From: Haematococcus lacustris
Taxonomy: Eukaryota > Chlorophyta > Chlorophyceae > Chlamydomonadales > Haematococcaceae
Length of the DNA stretch: 64,000 nucleotides
Direction of reading: 5' to 3'
Assembly: GCA_030144725.1 (NCBI GenBank)
Contig: JASKMD010000025.1
Coordinates: 2,771,716-2,835,715, forward strand
Shown: piece after piece, positions 1-12,290 of the stretch
Numbering within the stretch: position 1 is the stretch's first letter
How the letters are laid out: each line of letters starts with the position of its first letter
The notes under the pieces: generated by a model
What the model was told of the DNA's origin: nothing
The model's input: the letters and a program-made list of their open reading frames with translations, nothing else
The model's database searches: none
Position numbers and translations under genes: made by a program

Positions 1-1083
1 ATACGGGCACAGGGGCACACCTCCTGTGCTGTGCTGGGCTGTGCTGTGCAGCGCCCCAGGGCTGGGGTCCCATCACCTTCTGGGATTTTGACAGGGATCT
101 GCAGGCGGCACAGCACAGGGGCAGCATGTGCACTTCACGTCATGTGTCAGCATTGTGCGAACGGGGACTGTACTGCGCAGCACTGCATTTGCACAACACA
201 TTTGCATCAGGTGCACCCCACAGCAGCAGTCACATACGGCAGTGGCAGGTATGGGTGGCCACAAGAGGGCCGACACACAGGTACAGGTGCAGGCACGAGG
301 TTCCCGAGTAGAAGGGAGCAGCCTAGAGTTAGCATAGACATCCAGGATCCCGCACAAGCCAGCTACAGTGCCATTTACTGACCCTTGTGCCATCGTCCAG
401 CTCCAACTCCTGCGCGCTGAGGATCGGCAGGCTGCCGCCATTTGTCGGTGCGACGCGTTTGCCGCCTGCTTTTCTAGCGGGGAGCTTGGGCGATGTCATG
501 CTGGTGTACAGACAGACGATGTGCGCTTCGATGGAGGATGTGCGGATCTCCGTCACACTCCTATTCCCTTTTGCAAAATGACCACACTCCTATTCCCTGT
601 ACTGGAAAGGTTTGCTGCTATACAGCTACCGACGTTTACAACGCAGCGCTGCTGCTTTGCACCCACACAAACACTGCCTCAAGCCGGTGATATCCAAGGT
701 ACCTTGACGTCTGACGACCATGGCTAGCCACTGCCTGTCCGACACAGTGGACATGCCGCTGTGGCCGGGGTCAATAGGATGCAATTGCGCACCTTGACGG
801 GTGTGCCCACTCGAACACGGCAAGCCAAAAACTTTGACGAGCACCTCTACCCCTGTTTCAACTCCACGCGCACGCGTACGGCTCGCCACTGCTGCATGCG
901 CTCAACATCCGGCGGTGCGTGACCAGCTGGTGCCAGCCCTGCGAGCTGTACCGCTACCCTCCAGTGACCGACCGGGCAGGGAGTGGGAGCACATCGCGGA
1001 CATGGACATGACGAGCACCTTGCCATGCTTTTTGCATGTGCAGCCATCATGCTTGGCCTTGCCCACCCCTGCCGTGCACCATG
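1..1083. other. No gene recognised
   Basis: Mixed-composition DNA without a convincing exon. The open frames are short, overlap on both strands and show no familiar motif. It ends at the CCCAG satellite. Confidence 0.5.
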
Positions 1084-1787
1084 CCCAGCCCAGCCCAGCC
1101 CAGCCCAGCCCAGCCCAGCCCAGCCCAGCCCAGCCCAGCCCAGCCCAGCCCAGCCCAGCCCAGCCCAGCCCAGCCCAGCCCAGCCCAGCCCAGCCCAGCC
1201 CAGCCCAGCCCAGCCCAGCCCAGCCCAGCCCAGCCCAGCCCAGCCCAGCCCAGCCCAGCCCAGCCCAGCCCAGCCCAGCCCAGCCCAGCCCAGCCCAGCC
1301 CAGCCCAGCCCAGCCCAGCCCAGCCCAGCCCAGCCCAGCCCAGCCCAGCCCAGCCCAGCCCAGCCCAGCCCAGCCCAGCCCAGCCCAGCCCAGCCCAGCC
1401 CAGCCCAGCCCAGCCCAGCCCAGCCCAGCCCAGCCCAGCCCAGCCCAGCCCAGCCCAGCCCAGCCCAGCCCAGCCCAGCCCAGCCCAGCCCAGCCCAGCC
1501 CAGCCCAGCCCAGCCCAGCCCAGCCCAGCCCAGCCCAGCCCAGCCCAGCCCAGCCCAGCCCAGCCCAGCCCAGCCCAGCCCAGCCCAGCCCAGCCCAGCC
1601 CAGCCCAGCCCAGCCCAGCCCAGCCCAGCCCAGCCGCAGCCCAGCCCAGCCCAGCCCAGCCCAGCCCAGCCCAGCCCAGCCCAGCCCAGCCCAGCCCAGC
1701 CCAGCCCAGCCCAGCCCAGCCCAGCCCAGCCCAGCCCAGCCCAGCCCAGCCCAGCCCAGCCCAGCCCAGCCCAGCCCAGCCCAGCCC
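1084..1787. repeat. CCCAG pentanucleotide satellite, array 1
   Basis: About 140 copies of CCCAG on the + strand, so the G-rich CTGGG strand is the minus strand. The array is nearly perfect, with one irregular unit near 1636. Five is not a multiple of three, so every frame reads the same pentapeptide (PSPAQ on +, GLGWA on -) without stops. The long open frames here are a property of the repeat and not genes. Confidence 0.97.
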
Positions 1788-2664
1788 AAAAGGGTGTTGT
1801 GAAGGCCATGGCTGTAGCAGTTCACAGTTTACATACACATTTTCCCTTTCCACGTGGCTGACTAAGGATATGAATGATTTTGAGTACTTAAGGCTCTGTG
1901 AGGGCAGAGACAGGTACCTTGGCTCAGAACTCTATCTGACCCCGGGTCCTGTCTCGTTCTCCCGCCCTCACAAGCTCCCTAGTCTCAGCTTCTTTACAGT
2001 AACGTAGCTCCACAACTGCTGTGCTGCCAGCAGGGTTTGAGCGCATGTGGTCGTTTAGTCAAGTAACAACTCATACTTGAGTCCTTTACTTGCCCATGCT
2101 TCTAGCTGAGTACATGTCTCAATGTCTAACAAGTTGTGGGACCCAGGTTGAGGTTAAGGCAATGTGGGTGCTTTTCTGAGCCCACGTGGCGTGAGCCCAC
2201 GTGGCACCACAGTGGATGGGCTTTGTGTTCCACCAGCCAGGGGGCAGAGCCCATGGTGACCTGTTGCAGCTGCTCACACGGCCCACATGTGTAACGGCGA
2301 GCCTCGGGCGACACCGTTCCCCTTTGCCCGCGACACCTGTGTACTGCCTATGGCGGGCGCAGGGGGGCGCATTACTTTTACCGAGTGAGTAGGGCAGGTT
2401 AAAGCCTAGCAGCGCAAGCTGTGAGGACAACTGGTTCGATTCCAGGGGGCCCCGTTCTAAGCCCTAGCCCTCTCACGAGGTTTTCCTGTAAACATCTCCA
2501 TGGCAGTTTTCCTCGCAACACGCAAGACGGTCTCTCGGCTAACAACGTGCACTGCACGTTACAGAGTGGTTTCCGACCAGACTTGCGTCTGCGAGGGCAT
2601 CATGCCTCCAGCCTTCGGCTGACTTCTGGCTTTCACGCTAGTGGAGCTTCGGCTTTGGATGTAA
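1788..2664. other. Gene-poor segment with a tRNA B-box-like motif
   Basis: No coding sequence recognised. GGTTCGATTCC at 2433-2443 fits a pol III B box and is followed by a G/C-rich acceptor-like stretch. A loosely A-box-like stretch lies about 60 bp upstream, but the arms do not pair well enough to call a tRNA. It could be a tRNA pseudogene or SINE remnant. Confidence 0.35.
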
Positions 2665-3164
2665 NNNNNNNNNNNNNNNNNNNNNNNNNNNNNNNNNNNN
2701 NNNNNNNNNNNNNNNNNNNNNNNNNNNNNNNNNNNNNNNNNNNNNNNNNNNNNNNNNNNNNNNNNNNNNNNNNNNNNNNNNNNNNNNNNNNNNNNNNNNN
2801 NNNNNNNNNNNNNNNNNNNNNNNNNNNNNNNNNNNNNNNNNNNNNNNNNNNNNNNNNNNNNNNNNNNNNNNNNNNNNNNNNNNNNNNNNNNNNNNNNNNN
2901 NNNNNNNNNNNNNNNNNNNNNNNNNNNNNNNNNNNNNNNNNNNNNNNNNNNNNNNNNNNNNNNNNNNNNNNNNNNNNNNNNNNNNNNNNNNNNNNNNNNN
3001 NNNNNNNNNNNNNNNNNNNNNNNNNNNNNNNNNNNNNNNNNNNNNNNNNNNNNNNNNNNNNNNNNNNNNNNNNNNNNNNNNNNNNNNNNNNNNNNNNNNN
3101 NNNNNNNNNNNNNNNNNNNNNNNNNNNNNNNNNNNNNNNNNNNNNNNNNNNNNNNNNNNNNNNN
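2665..3164. other. Assembly gap (500 N)
   Basis: Exactly 500 undetermined bases. The right edge coincides with the first base of a 2,719-bp repeat unit, so the true unit number of the following array is not known. Confidence 0.99.
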
Positions 3165-4155
3165 AGCTGCCCGACCTTCCATGTTCTGCCATGCTGCCTG
3201 CAGGAACACACTCCACAGCAGGTGCAGTACACCCCCAGCCAGCAGCCAGCCCCCATGCCTGCCTTGGCAGCTGCCCCGCTCCGCCCGCAGCCGCACCATC
3301 TGCGTGCCTCAGCCACAGCAGCCTTGGCAGCCCGAGCCGCAAAGGCTCCCTGTCCAGCTGTTAGCCGCTGGCTGGCACAGCCCGCTCCTCACGGTGCTGA
3401 GCTGCCCTCACATGTGCATCTTAGCAGCACATCAGAAGCAGGCTTGCAACACCACTGCAGCCACCAGTAGCAGGTGCAGCACAGGAGCAGCATACCCCCT
3501 GGAGGGTCCCCACAGCAGGTGCAGCAACCACAGCAGGCTAATTAGCAACACACAATAGATAGCAGGATTGCATACACAGTTTATTCCTTCACTTGTCCTC
3601 AGTCACTAGCATATCGCACTTGTGAACAACACTTTTGGCAGCCATAGAGCACATTCACAAGCTGAGCCACCACACATTGCTGGCAGCCAGCTGTTGCCTG
3701 ACTTGCACATAGGGGCATGGGCCAATTGTAGTGCCATACATTTGGGAAAAGTGATAACATTAGGGCCAGCCCCACTGTGGATTGTGATGTGTAGCATCAG
3801 TAAGGAGCATGCTTGTTTAATGCTGTGTGGTTATCCAACAAGTGTGTTTTACGATCGTTGCAGTAGGCCATGATGTAGCGCAGGGTTGCGCATGTAGGAT
3901 AGCTCAGGGCAAAGAGGGTGTGTGTTCATGGGGTGAGTGGAGGACACGTCATGCCATGTGCCAGCATTGTCCATGGCCTGTGCCCCATGCGTGTTGAGGA
4001 CCATGGCACAATTATAGGAGTGCAGCACAGTGTAGGGCCTGTGTTATTGGTTATGTTCCATATGGTTGTTGGGCCAGTGCAGCCAGGGCTCATGAGGAGT
4101 GTAAGAAATGATCCTTGATCAATGCATGATCCTCGTAAGAAATAGTTATGCAAAG
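3165..4155. other. Non-element part of the 2,719-bp unit
   Basis: About 990 bp present in every unit (also 5884-6874, 20548-21538, 23267-24257, 25986-26976, 28705-29695). Apparently this is the original flank of the hAT insertion, co-amplified with it. No gene recognised; the small open frames are low-complexity or lie on both strands. Confidence 0.6.
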
Positions 4156-5875
4156 CAGTGTTGTGAATCTTCAGATTTTCAGATTTTCAGATTTTCAGAT
4201 TTTCATGAAAATGAAAGTGTTTCATTGAAAATCTGAAAGACTTTCACGCCAGTGAAAATGAGCGTTTGCAGCTGGTTTCTAAGGAGCGGTTCTGGCTCGA
4301 CTAATGAGAAAACTAATCTCATTAGATTAGTCCCGGTCGTATTAGTTATTAGGTCGTCTATTAGTCGACCTTGGTTCCACATTAAGCTGTTTGATCGTAT
4401 CCGTGCGGCCCCAGCGCACTGGTCGCATCCACAAGCGCGTCACATTTTCATTGGCCAATCCGGCTGGCCGGCTGGTCGGCAGCGGCTAGCAAGCGGTCAG
4501 GTTGCGATGTTGTTACAATGGTACAATAAGAAACAGCTCCCGCCGTCTGTGGTGATGAAAAAAGCGGAGGCGAGCAAGTTCAAGGACACTTGGGAGTTCC
4601 AGTACGGTTCGGATGGATTGGTATACGCCCATTGCAAGGCTTGCCCGCGGGAAGACGGCGATGGACGTGATGTCTCTAACATGAGCCAAACAAGCAGGCA
4701 ACATGTCTGCAAATCCCAAAGCGGAGGCGCTTCTAACAAGCGGCGGGTTGAAGAGAACAACTATGGCCCAGTACTGCCAAGTGAGCGCGGGTTGCCAGTG
4801 CCAGAGGCTCTGCAACGTGCAGTACGTCGTAGGTTCGGGCTGTTTCTAACTACTTCGCGGACTCCCTTCCGCGCGGTTGACAATGAGCATCTACAAGCAA
4901 TTTTTGACATGCTGGGTGTGGACTTGCACAAGGAAACGTTCTACCGCACCACACAGCTTGAAGACTTGCATCGTGAAGTCAAGGAGCTGACTGTGAAGCA
5001 ACTAGTGAGATTGCTGCAGGTAAGCGCTCAAATCAGCTAGTGCATGAGGGGAACAAAGGCCAACCACCATTTCCAATCCTGACAGGCGGAGATGATGGTG
5101 TATATCCATGCAAATATCCCAAAGGGCGCATCTACAATGCCCTCTGAGCTTGTGGCCCTTGGCATCACCGCGTAAGCCACCACCCTTCCAATAGTACCAT
5201 CTGATAATCGGCCAACACCTCACCCACATACAGAGCACATGTCTTTTTGTGTGTGGCACGGATGAGCTTGTCAATGGCACAGGCACATGCACGGGGACGG
5301 ACACGAGCAGCTGAGTATACTTCGATGTATGTAGCTGGCTTTTTTTGTTTAACATAGAAGTAGGTTGCGGCCCTCGGGAATCGAACCCCTGTGGGAACCT
5401 TGTCCAGCCACGACTAATATTAGACTAATGAGACGACCTAATGAGACACATTTGACTAATATTAGATCTCATGAGAACTAATGAGAAAAACCGCACCCTA
5501 CTGGTTTCCCATCCTCCCTTTATGCACGCGGCTTGTTTGCAGGTCTGCACTTCAAGAAATGCACAAATGCTCAGTTCGCTTAAGGTCAGACATGCAAGCC
5601 AATTTATTGCTGGCGTTGCATGCCTTACGCTTCTTCCGCTGTGGCTGCAGCGCGCTGGCGCCAGCTAAGCCAAGCGAAAGGCACTGCGACACCCGTGGAA
5701 TTGGCAGCGCCGGGCTCCTTCCGATGGCAGCGACTATAGCCCGGGCAGTTTGCACTAGGGCGAGTCTCTGGTTGCCTGCGAGCCTGGTTCGCCTGCTGCT
5801 GCCATCGCGCCGCGATCTGACCGGGGGCAGCACCCGGCACTTTCAGATTTGCAGTGAATACGTTCAGATTTTCAG
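4156..5875 (+). mobile_element. hAT-type element, right end missing
   Basis: Starts with CAGTGTTGTGAA directly after ATGCAAAG. Four CAGATTTT repeats follow the terminus. Clusters of ACTAATGAGA-like motifs lie at about 4296-4375 and 5410-5490. The last ~60 bp, including the right terminal repeat, are replaced by a T-run at the tandem junction. Confidence 0.85.
4507..5175 (+). CDS. Truncated hAT transposase, N-terminal BED/hAT part
   Basis: Exons 4507-5019 and 5086-5175 with a 66-bp GTAAGC...ACAG intron at a codon boundary give about 200 residues. A BED-like finger is suggested by a Trp/Phe pair, HCKAC and a following QHVC. The block RTPFRAVDNEHLQAIF resembles the PF-x-V-x-N region that precedes the catalytic core of hAT transposases. 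The DDE core and the dimerisation domain are absent, so the element should be non-autonomous. The start is chosen after a CCAAT box near 4453; the frame is open further upstream (ATG at 4258), so a longer N-terminus is possible. Family assignment is from motif resemblance only. Confidence 0.6.
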
Positions 5876-6874
5876 CTTTTTTTAGCTGCCCGACCTTCCA
5901 TGTTCTGCCATGCTGCCTGCAGGAACACACTCCACAGCAGGTGCAGTACACCCCCAGCCAGCAGCCAGCCCCCATGCCTGCCTTGGCAGCTGCCCCGCTC
6001 CGCCCGCAGCCGCACCATCTGCGTGCCTCAGCCACAGCAGCCTTGGCAGCCCGAGCCGCAAAGGCTCCCTGTCCAGCTGTTAGCCGCTGGCTGGCACAGC
6101 CCGCTCCTCACGGTGCTGAGCTGCCCTCACATGTGCATCTTAGCAGCACATCAGAAGCAGGCTTGCAACACCACTGCAGCCACCAGTAGCAGGTGCAGCA
6201 CAGGAGCAGCATACCCCCTGGAGGGTCCCCACAGCAGGTGCAGCAACCACAGCAGGCTAATTAGCAACACACAATAGATAGCAGGATTGCATACACAGTT
6301 TATTCCTTCACTTGTCCTCAGTCACTAGCATATCGCACTTGTGAACAACACTTTTGGCAGCCATAGAGCACATTCACAAGCTGAGCCACCACACATTGCT
6401 GGCAGCCAGCTGTTGCCTGACTTGCACATAGGGGCATGGGCCAATTGTAGTGCCATACATTTGGGAAAAGTGATAACATTAGGGCCAGCCCCACTGTGGA
6501 TTGTGATGTGTAGCATCAGTAAGGAGCATGCTTGTTTAATGCTGTGTGGTTATCCAACAAGTGTGTTTTACGATCGTTGCAGTAGGCCATGATGTAGCGC
6601 AGGGTTGCGCATGTAGGATAGCTCAGGGCAAAGAGGGTGTGTGTTCATGGGGTGAGTGGAGGACACGTCATGCCATGTGCCAGCATTGTCCATGGCCTGT
6701 GCCCCATGCGTGTTGAGGACCATGGCACAATTATAGGAGTGCAGCACAGTGTAGGGCCTGTGTTATTGGTTATGTTCCATATGGTTGTTGGGCCAGTGCA
6801 GCCAGGGCTCATGAGGAGTGTAAGAAATGATCCTTGATCAATGCATGATCCTCGTAAGAAATAGTTATGCAAAG

Positions 6875-8647
6875 CAGTGTTGTGAATCTTCAGATTTTCA
6901 GATTTTCAGATTTTCAGATTTTCATGAAAATGAAAGTGTTTCATTGAAAATCTGAAAGACTTTCACGCCAGTGAAAATGAGCGTTTGCAGCTGGTTTCTA
7001 AGGAGCGGTTCTGGCTCGACTAATGAGAAAACTAATCTCATTAGATTAGTCCCGGTCGTATTAGTTATTAGGTCGTCTATTCGTCGACCTTGGTTCCACA
7101 TTAAGCTGTTTGATCGTATCCGTGCGGCCCCAGCGCACTGGTCGCATCCACAAGCGCGTCACATTTTCATTGGCCAATCCGGCTGGCCGGCTGGTCGGCA
7201 GCGGCTAGCAAGCGGTCAGGTTGCGATGTTGTTACAATGGTACAATAAGAAACAGCTCCCGCCGTCTGTGGTGATGAAAAAAGCGGAGGCGAGCAAGTTC
7301 AAGGACACTTGGGAGTTCCAGTACGGTTCGGATGGATTGGTATACGCCCATTGCAAGGCTTGCCCGCGGGAAGACGGCGATGGACGTGATGTCTCTAACA
7401 TGAGCCAAACAAGCAGGCAACATGTCTGCAAATCCCAAAGCGGAGGCGCTTCTAACAAGCGGCGGGTTGAAGAGAACAACTATGGCCCAGTACTGCCAAG
7501 TGAGCGCGGGTTGCCAGTGCCAGAGGCTCTGCAACGTGCAGTACGTCGTAGGTTCGGGCTGTTTCTAACTACTTCGCGGACTCCCTTCCGCGCGGTTGAC
7601 AATGAGCATCTACAAGCAATTTTTGACATGCTGGGTGTGGACTTGCACAAGGAAACGTTCTACCGCACCACATAGCTTGAAGACTTGCATCGTGAAGTCA
7701 AGGAGCTGACTGTGAAGCAACTAGTGAGATTGCTGCAGGTAAGCGCTCAAATCAGCTAGTGCATGAGGGGAACAAAGGCCAACCACCATTTCCAATCCTG
7801 ACAGGCGGAGATGATGGTGTATATCCATGCAAATATCCCAAAGGGCGCATCTACAATGCCCTCTGAGCTTGTGGCCCTTGGCATCACCGCGTAAGCCACC
7901 ACCCTTCCAATAGTACCATCTGATAATCGGCCAACACCTCACCCACATACAGAGCACATGTCTTTTTGTGTGTGGCACGGATGAGCTTGTCAATGGCACA
8001 GGCACATGCACGGGGACGGACACGAGCAGCTGAGTATACTTCGATGTATGTAGCTGGCTTTTTTTGTTTAACATAGAAGTAGGTTGCGGCCCTCGGGAAT
8101 CGAACCCCTGTGGGAACCTTGTCCAGCCACGACTAATATTAGACTAATGAGACGACCTAATGAGACACATTTGACTAATATTAGATCTCATGAGAACTAA
8201 TGAGAAAAGCCGCACCCTACTGGTTTCCCATCCTCCCTTTATGCACGCGGCTTGTTTGCAGGTCTGCACTTCAAGAAATGCACAAATGCTCAGTTCGCTT
8301 AAGGTCAGACATGCAAGCCAATTTATTGCTGGCGTTGCATGCCTTACGCTTCTTCCGCTGTGGCTGCAGCGCGCTGGCGCCAGCTAAGCCAAGCGAAAGG
8401 CACTGCGACACCCGTGGAATTGGCAGCGCCGGGCTCCTTCCGATGGCAGCGACTATAGCCCGGGCAGTTTGCACTAGGGCGAGTCTCTGGTTGCCTGCGA
8501 GCCTGGTTCGCCTGCTGCTGCCATCGCGCCGCGATCTGACCGGGGGCAGCACCCGGCACTTTCAGATTTGCAGTGAATACGTTCAGATTTTCAGATGAAA
8601 ATTTTCACTGAAAATCTGAATGAAAATGTGAAATTTTCACAACACTG
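6875..8647 (+). mobile_element. Complete non-autonomous hAT element (1,773 bp)
   Basis: Both ends are present: CAGTGTTGTGAA at 6875 and its inverse TTCACAACACTG ending at 8647. The flanking 8-bp target duplication is ATGCAAAG (6867-6874) and ATGCAAAA (8648-8655), with one base changed. In the second genomic copy both sides read ATGCAAAG. TIR sequence, 8-bp duplication and transposase fragment all fit hAT. Confidence 0.9.
7226..7894 (+). pseudogene. hAT transposase fragment with premature stop
   Basis: Same two-exon frame as at 4507-5175, but a CAG-to-TAG change at 7673-7675 ends the first exon after residues YRTT. It is the only one of the six copies with this nonsense change. The first exon also carries a Ser-to-Arg change near 7082. 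Confidence 0.75.
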
Positions 8648-8655
8648 ATGCAAAA

Positions 8656-9426
8656 AACACCCTGTCAAACCCACATCCAGGCAGAAAAAACTCATCCAAC
8701 AAGGAACAACATGTTTGACTGTGGGTAATCCCACTCAGATGTTGCGGCTGCATCAGCAGTCAATGGGATTGCAGCAAGCGCGAACGGACACACTCAGGCA
8801 AATTAGTAAAAGCATTTTTTGCATTTTCAGCCTGAGATTTGGTACATAGCCCGGTGATGTGATTGTAAGAATGGGATTTAAACGAAAACTCATAAATATG
8901 CGTCATTGGTGAGATATCGCTGAGGTGGTGTATTGTACCACTCTGTGTGATGCAGTATTGCACAATGGGGTGTAATGGAGTAGTGCATTAGTGACAGGGG
9001 CAGTACTCCACCATGAGAAGCAAATGAAATTTTGCGGAAGAACAATCTCCAAACCTTTAGATTTTTCACGATGTTGGTGGCCATGGAACAAAAGTCTCAT
9101 TCCTAGGCAAATCGTTGACAAACAATACCCCCTCAAAATTGCTAGTTGTGGAATAATTTGCGTGTGTGCACTTGCAAGCGAACAACATATACGTGCAATG
9201 CAAAAGGGAAAAAGAAGAAGACATGCGTGCATTGGCCATAAGAGCTAGCACCTGCTGGTGGGACCGAGCTGTTGTGTTCCAGCTGTTGTGGTCCAGCATG
9301 GACTAAGACTTGCATGCCTTGGGCTGTACCACCACTGACAACGGGTACTTAAGGGTTAGCAACAGGCATTCGCCGATGATACGCAGCTGATTTCATATAT
9401 CTGATTGAACCCACTGAGCACAAGGT
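8656..9426. other. 3' flank of hAT array, no gene recognised
   Basis: AT-richer DNA shared with 31469-32239. No domain, RNA gene or transposon end was recognised. It separates the hAT element from the H4 3' end. Confidence 0.5.
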
Positions 9427-9442
9427 GGTGTTGATAAACACC
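9427..9442 (-). terminator. Histone mRNA 3' stem-loop of H4
   Basis: On the minus strand GGTGTT-TATC-AACACC forms a 6-bp stem with a 4-nt loop and is followed by ACC, 68 nt after the H4 stop. It has the geometry of the 3' hairpin of replication-dependent histone mRNAs and the same stem as the H3 hairpin. Confidence 0.85.
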
Positions 9443-9510
9443 GGTGTTGTTGCTGGCTCAGAGCTGTTATGATGGGCTCTTGCTATGTTCAGTAGGAGCA
9501 AATAAAATGC

Positions 9511-10457
<947 letters not shown>

Positions 10458-10519
10458 GGAGCCCCCCCTGCTGTTTGCAACCTTACTCCCATGATCCCAC
10501 TCCCTTGCGCTTCACAACC

Positions 10520-10535
10520 GGTGTTTTTTAACACC
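10520..10535 (+). terminator. Histone mRNA 3' stem-loop of H3
   Basis: GGTGTT-TTTT-AACACC, a 6-bp stem and 4-nt loop followed by ACC, 62 nt after the H3 stop codon. It matches the H4 hairpin except in the loop. Confidence 0.88.
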
Positions 10536-11291
10536 ACCACTCCACCAGGATGTTGCTGCCACTCATGCCTTTGGATTACACATATACATACATATACAAG
10601 CATCCCCCATCTGCAGATTGACATTATAGTGACACCTGAAAAGTGTGGCAGCTCCACACACCCCAAGTCAAAAGCATCCTGTCACAATAGTTTGCGTTAG
10701 AGAGCATGCTGTTAGATGGTCTGCTGCAAGCCTGTAAACACGCCCTGGTTGCCAAAATCCTGGTGAGCAGGTCACAAGGTGGTGTTCACAGCCCAATAGG
10801 AGGCAGTAAAGTAAATACAAGAGCTGCAATCAAAATGCATCGTCATGCAGCGCATTTGCCTCAAAGCCAGTGCAGCCATCTATTGCTCTTCCAAGGCTGC
10901 CAGCTCCACACCTAGGCTGCACTCAACCAAGCTGTACACTCCCATGTCGGTCCAGTCTGCTGGCAGGTGAGGCACGCAAGGATGACCTGCTCTGCCCACC
11001 TCCTGGCAGAGCTGGACAGCCAGCAGAACAGCCAGGCCCGCTGCCATGCCGTCAACCCACCGAGTCCGCCCACTGCTGCAATGCGCGTATGCAGTATCAG
11101 CAGCCCCCACCCCTCGCCTAGCCCATCTGGCCTGGCCCAAACAGGTCTGGAGGGCGTCTTGCATACCAAGGTAGACCAGAGGTCACATCCATTCCATCAC
11201 ACTCAGCCCATCTGGCCTGGCATACCCCGCATAGGAGAAGGCAGGCCAGGGGTCAGCATAGGCCCCAGCATAGGTGAAGGTAGGCCTGGGC
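10536..11291. other. H3 3' flank, no gene recognised
   Basis: Shared with 33349-34104. A short ACATATACATACATATACA run lies near 10577. Nothing coding is convincing; from 11292 the strand carries the transporter 3' end. Confidence 0.5.
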
Positions 11292-11413
11292 TCAGACTGA
11301 GCGGCCGGCCGTCTTGACCCTGGCTGGTGGGTGCGGGGAGGGGGCCGGGCCGTCGTCCTCCATGTCCTCAGGCAGCTGGCGGTCCCCCACCCACCAGGCC
11401 CACAGCCCAGCCC
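11292..11413 (-). pseudogene. Truncated 3' end of anion transporter
   Basis: Encodes only the last ~40 residues (GLWAWWVGDRQLPED onward to the stop) of the transporter seen more fully at 34105-34873. The reading frame breaks at 11413, where homology between the segmental copies ends and element D begins. No start or upstream exon exists here, so it is a relic. Confidence 0.85.
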
Positions 11414-11759
11414 ATAAGGGCGCCCAAGGGCAGCACAGGGTCCACCCCGTCGGGGATGCACCCAAGGACGCCGCCAATCGCTCACTGTAATGAGATTGCC
11501 CCATGCCACATTCACCCTCTGCCACATTTTGTTATTGTATGTACCAAACTAGGTGATGGAGCATGCCTGGGGGTACATCCCGGAATGTAGACTCACTCCT
11601 ACAAATTAGTCCCTGCGTTTTTCCCTGCGCTTTTGTCAACCTTGTCCAAATGGGCTGAAACTTGGCCAGTTGGTAGCTTGTGATGTAAGGATTCCATCCC
11701 AAAAGAAATCAGGTCAAAAAAATCAAAGGCGGAGGCTGGGCGGCCCGTGGCGTTCACGC

Positions 11760-12290
11760 AGGGACGGATGCAGGGATGGAGGGGGGGGCGCAGGGACGAG
11801 TGCAGGGATTTAAGGGGGGGTGCAGGGACGGATGCAGGGACGAGTGCAGGGATGAGTGCAGGGATTTCGGGCGCAGGGACGAGTGCAGGGATGAGCGCAG
11901 GGACGAGTGCAGGGATTTCGGGCGCAGGGACGAGTGCAGGGACGAGTGCAGGGATAAGCGCAGGGACGAGTGCAGGGATTTCGGGCGCAGGGACGGGCGC
12001 AGGGACGAGCGCAGGGACGAGTGCAGGGATGAGCGCAGGGACGAGTGCAGGGATTTCGGGCGCAGGGACGAGTGCAGGGATGAGCGCAGGGACGAGTGCA
12101 GGGATTTCGGGCGCAGGGACGAGTGCAGGGACGAGCGCAGGGACGAGTGCAGGGATTTCGGGCGCAGGGACGAGTGCAGGGATTTCGGGCGCAGGGACGA
12201 GTGCAGGGACGAGCGCAGGGACGAGTGCAGGGACGAGCGCAGGGTCGAGTGCAGGGACGAGCACAGGGACCGACGCAGGGGTTGTAGGAA
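11760..12290. repeat. GCAGGGACGAGT minisatellite, left arm
   Basis: Imperfect ~12-bp units of the type CAGGGACGAGTG, with variants ATGAGCG and TTTCGGGCG. The same repeat stands in inverse orientation at about 14150-14940 in the other arm, with more units. The repeated open frames (CRDE and TSAG peptides) follow from the unit length being a multiple of three. Confidence 0.9.

Larger units (their letters stand above)
3165..8602. repeat. Tandem array 1 of a 2,719-bp unit (two units)
   Basis: Units start at 3165 and 5884 with the same AGCTGCCCGACC start. Each holds about 980 bp of flanking DNA, an 8-bp target sequence ATGCAAAG and a hAT element. Only the last unit retains the right element end; the first stops at a junction near 5875 and a T-run leads into the next unit. 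Confidence 0.95.

Noticed and set aside
1036..2007. Long open frames rich in PSPAQ or GLGWA (here and at 36.7 and 59-64 kb), some over 1,500 codons
   Set aside because: They arise because a stop-free 5-bp repeat is open in all six frames. No start context, splice signal or non-repeat domain supports a protein.
2370..2450. Functional tRNA gene around the B box
   Set aside because: The acceptor stem and D-arm do not pair; only the T-arm fits.
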